From Phyllobacterium bourgognense (GTDB lineage: Bacteria > Pseudomonadota > Alphaproteobacteria > Rhizobiales > Rhizobiaceae), in assembly GCF_003337575.1 (NCBI RefSeq), contig NZ_QPJM01000009.1, forward strand, positions 1 through 64,000: a stretch of 64,000 bases of DNA, in the 5' to 3' direction. Below, one piece after another: positions 63,101 through 64,000 of the stretch. The notes beneath the pieces are model-generated. The model was not told the DNA's origin. It ran no database searches and saw nothing but the letters and a program-made list of their open reading frames with translations. A program made the position numbers and the translations under genes. Numbering within the stretch: the stretch's first letter is position 1; every line of letters starts with the position of its first letter.

Positions 63101-63214
63101 CTCACGCTGTTCATCACACCGGTCATTTTCCTTTACATGGAGGATTTGTCTCGCGCCTTGAGCAAGATCGGACGCCGACTGCGCGGCACACACGCGCCGG
63201 CACCAGCTGAATAA
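60104..63214 (+). CDS. RND multidrug efflux pump (HAE1, MdtB/MdtC-like)
   Basis: 1036 residues, full length for the hydrophobe/amphiphile RND family. The N-terminus IRRPIATILLSIALAASGLF is followed by the first periplasmic loop, the proton-relay aspartates in VGLVVDDAIVMLENI (TM4), a second large loop, and the C-terminal helix set (KKNAIMMVDFALVRQRAG, then EACLVRFRPIMMTTLAALMG). The wording of the N-terminal region (VAALPEVDFPIITVSAQLPG) is closest to MdtB/MdtC-type pumps. It exports drugs or other amphiphiles from the periplasm using protons. Cotranscribed with its adaptor; cargo unknown. Confidence 0.93.
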   Translation: MNISSVFIRRPIATILLSIALAASGLFAYNFIPVAALPEVDFPIITVSAQLPGAAPDTMASSVATPLIKQFSTIQAISTISSTSTEGATHITLEFDLNRNIDQAAADVQAAIASTLRQLPANMTTPPSYRKSNPADAPVVLVALQSDTMQLSKLDDYAENVMSPAFSTINGVGEVQVFGTKQYAVRVEVDPEAVTARGIGLDELTAAVASKNSIAPVGTISSPTQQMAIEADTQAQNADTFRQIIVKSANGKLVRLGDVARVIDSVATTQTESRYDGKPSLVLGVFRQPGANTVDVVDRVKAILPQFEQDLGPSASIHILNDRSASIRQAVSDVQFTLLLTIGLVILVIFIFLRRVSATMIPIVAVPLSLIATLGAMYVLGFSIDNISLLGLTLSVGLVVDDAIVMLENIARHIENGMAPLEAALKGSEEIGFTIISITTSLVAVFIPILLMGGVVGRIFNEFAVVVTVAIVASALISLTLTPMLCSHLPPEKHTDGEKKKPLTERIFDAVQSGYGRVLDLCLRARPVVLGVFLLTVVATGYLFATINKGFLPTEDIGQLSISTEARQDISFDAMVVLQKKVADAISSKPYVAHVVSTVGGGFNSASLNQGRMFVELKPKAERLALEPLLRDLRQTLSKIPGITSYPVAVQNLRIGGVSSNAQYQYNLQSVTSTDLYPCSQKILLAMQQERQTFVDVSSNLQNNALQANLVIDEDKAQMLGINADQLRNTFYYAFGTNQASTIFSTADSYQVILELDPDIPWTTDKLDQMQIRSPTTGKLIPLSAFAHVERKTGLLAVSQLGQLPAVTISFNLPQGVSLGQAVQKLDALKTQLGVPETITSSFTGTAQVFQQSLANQGLLVGAAILTIYIVLGILYESFVHPLTILTGLPAAAAGALATLELFGYDLSVIAIIGILMLIGIVKKNAIMMVDFALVRQRAGETSFDAIREACLVRFRPIMMTTLAALMGTIPIAIGAGASSELRQPLGVAVVGGLVVSQILTLFITPVIFLYMEDLSRALSKIGRRLRGTHAPAPAE

Positions 63215-63871
63215 TCAGGCGACGGCCGAACACACCGCCGCAAAATGAATACTCGCTGCGACCAAGACGAACCCGTGCCATATCGCATTGTGAAAGGGCA
63301 ACCTCTCCAGAATATGGAAAATAACCCCGAGCGAATAGACCACGCCGCCGGCAAGAATGAGCCAGACGATCGTGGCGGAGAGCGCACCGGAAAATTCCTG
63401 ATAGGCCGCGGCGCCGCTCCAGCCGAGCCCAAGATAGAGTCCGATCGACAGCCTGTCGAAGCGGTCTGGCTTCAGGAATTTCAGAAGCACGCCAACAATG
63501 GCAATTGCCCATACGCCTGCCAGCAGCCACCACGTTCCGCTCTTGGCCATGAAGGGCGTATAGGTTCCGGCAATCAGGAGATAGATCGCCGAATGGTCGA
63601 AACGCCGCAGAAACCGCTTAATCGGCGAGATCGGCCAGATATTATACGCGGCCGACAGCGACATCGATAAAACCAGAGTAACAAGGTAGACCGTCGTTGC
63701 TACATAAGGACCCATCGCTGTCCGATCTAACATGAATGACAGCAGCGCGACCGACCCTCCCATCGCCAGAACAACGCCGATGACATGCACAGCGCCGTCG
63801 GCACGCAATTCGGCCAGCGTGTAGTTCCGGTAGATTACGGCAGGCGCCGTTGAAGTATCGGATTTGGACAT
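63215..63871 (-). CDS. Haemolysin III family (PAQR-like) membrane protein
   Basis: About 218 residues from the ATG at 63871 (frame open to 63910). Seven hydrophobic segments. The family motifs are LADGAVHVIGVVLAMGGSVA near the start, FDHSAIYLLIAGTYTPFMA in the middle and LPFHNAIWHGFVLVAASIHF at the end, the last two carrying the conserved Asp and His residues of the YqfA/haemolysin III group. Despite the name, haemolytic activity is usually not shown; membrane homeostasis roles are suggested for relatives. Its stop directly abuts the pump stop in convergent orientation. Confidence 0.87.
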   Translation of the reverse strand: MSKSDTSTAPAVIYRNYTLAELRADGAVHVIGVVLAMGGSVALLSFMLDRTAMGPYVATTVYLVTLVLSMSLSAAYNIWPISPIKRFLRRFDHSAIYLLIAGTYTPFMAKSGTWWLLAGVWAIAIVGVLLKFLKPDRFDRLSIGLYLGLGWSGAAAYQEFSGALSATIVWLILAGGVVYSLGVIFHILERLPFHNAIWHGFVLVAASIHFAAVCSAVA

Positions 63872-63928
63872 GGTCTTCCTATTCCCTCCAGCATCGACGC
63901 TTGGGGGCAACTTGTCCAGCTCCTGCCG

Positions 63929-64000
63929 CTACTTTCGATCGATCTCGCCGCGCCCGTATGCGAGCAGCATCACTAGAATAACCACGCCATAGATGATCTG
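63929..64000 (-). CDS. C-terminal end of a membrane protein, cut by the window edge
   Basis: The minus frame ends QIIYGVVILVMLLAYGR then GEIDRK before a stop at 63929-63931. This single hydrophobic helix with a short basic tail resembles the end of ABC permeases for branched-chain amino acids or sugars, but too little is present to decide. It lies 58 bp upstream of the haemolysin III gene on the same strand. Confidence 0.4.
   Translation of the reverse strand, partial: QIIYGVVILVMLLAYGRGEIDRK

Noticed and set aside
1-64000. CRISPR arrays, tRNA or rRNA genes, complete IS elements, complete repABC or parAB module
   Set aside because: None found on reading either strand; only fragments of mobile elements and one parA start were seen.

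Overview
The window looks like a stretch of alphaproteobacterial DNA of the order Hyphomicrobiales (Rhizobium, Agrobacterium, Ochrobactrum or relatives). It is probably part of a plasmid or chromid, or a chromosome carrying integrated plasmid pieces. The reasons are the density of ABC-type uptake operons, a MOBP-type relaxase with a MobC-like partner, a DUF736 gene, a RHE_PE00001-family (DUF1612) gene typical of rhizobial plasmids, and a rhizobial-style palindromic intergenic repeat. No rRNA, tRNA, CRISPR array or complete replication module was seen.

Left part (1-10,200) is a mobile-element graveyard. Two XRE-type regulators are followed by a mosaic of broken genes (tyrosine integrase, MFS transporter, DUF932 protein). 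A mobilisation module comes next: relaxase, MobC-like protein and a convincing oriT with a TATCCTG nic site beside an inverted repeat. It is followed by a parA start that breaks off after its Walker A box, the 3' end of a group II intron (domains V and VI) and the tail of an HU gene. DUF736, a cupin and a small overlapping two-gene unit complete the section.

Central part (10,200-41,400) holds catabolic and uptake blocks separated by degraded DNA. (a) 10.3-17.1 kb, minus strand: LysR regulator, sugar-type ABC binding protein, two permeases, a formylglycine-type sulfatase and a DUF4432 mutarotase-like protein, with no ATPase. (b) 19.4-25.2 kb, plus strand: a polar-amino-acid-type ABC transporter with an MmgE/PrpD protein and an FMN-dependent monooxygenase. 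(c) 25.8-29.3 kb: relics of a UdgX uracil-DNA glycosylase, an MFS transporter, a short-chain dehydrogenase and an IS3 transposase around one intact alpha/beta hydrolase. (d) 29.4-39.9 kb: amidase, complete peptide/nickel-type ABC transporter and M20 amidohydrolase in one minus-strand operon, divergent from a MalT-like LuxR regulator. (e) A Lon N-domain protein with an unusual N-terminal fusion.

Right part (41,400-48,200) has a methyltransferase, a DUF3291 and VOC gene pair, further relics (duplicated methyltransferase tail, LysR tail, a doubly truncated zinc-ribbon/DUF1998-like fragment), the RHE_PE00001 gene, an L,D-transpeptidase and a short AraC protein. From 48.6 to 58.6 kb there are two ABC uptake systems. 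One has a LacI regulator and a metallophosphoesterase. The other is of the Fe(III)/phosphonate/polyamine type with a fused double permease and a convergent ATPase. The window ends with an RND efflux pair, a haemolysin III (PAQR-like) membrane protein and the last codons of a membrane protein cut by the window edge. All family assignments rest on reading the translated sequence and recalled family features; no database search was run.
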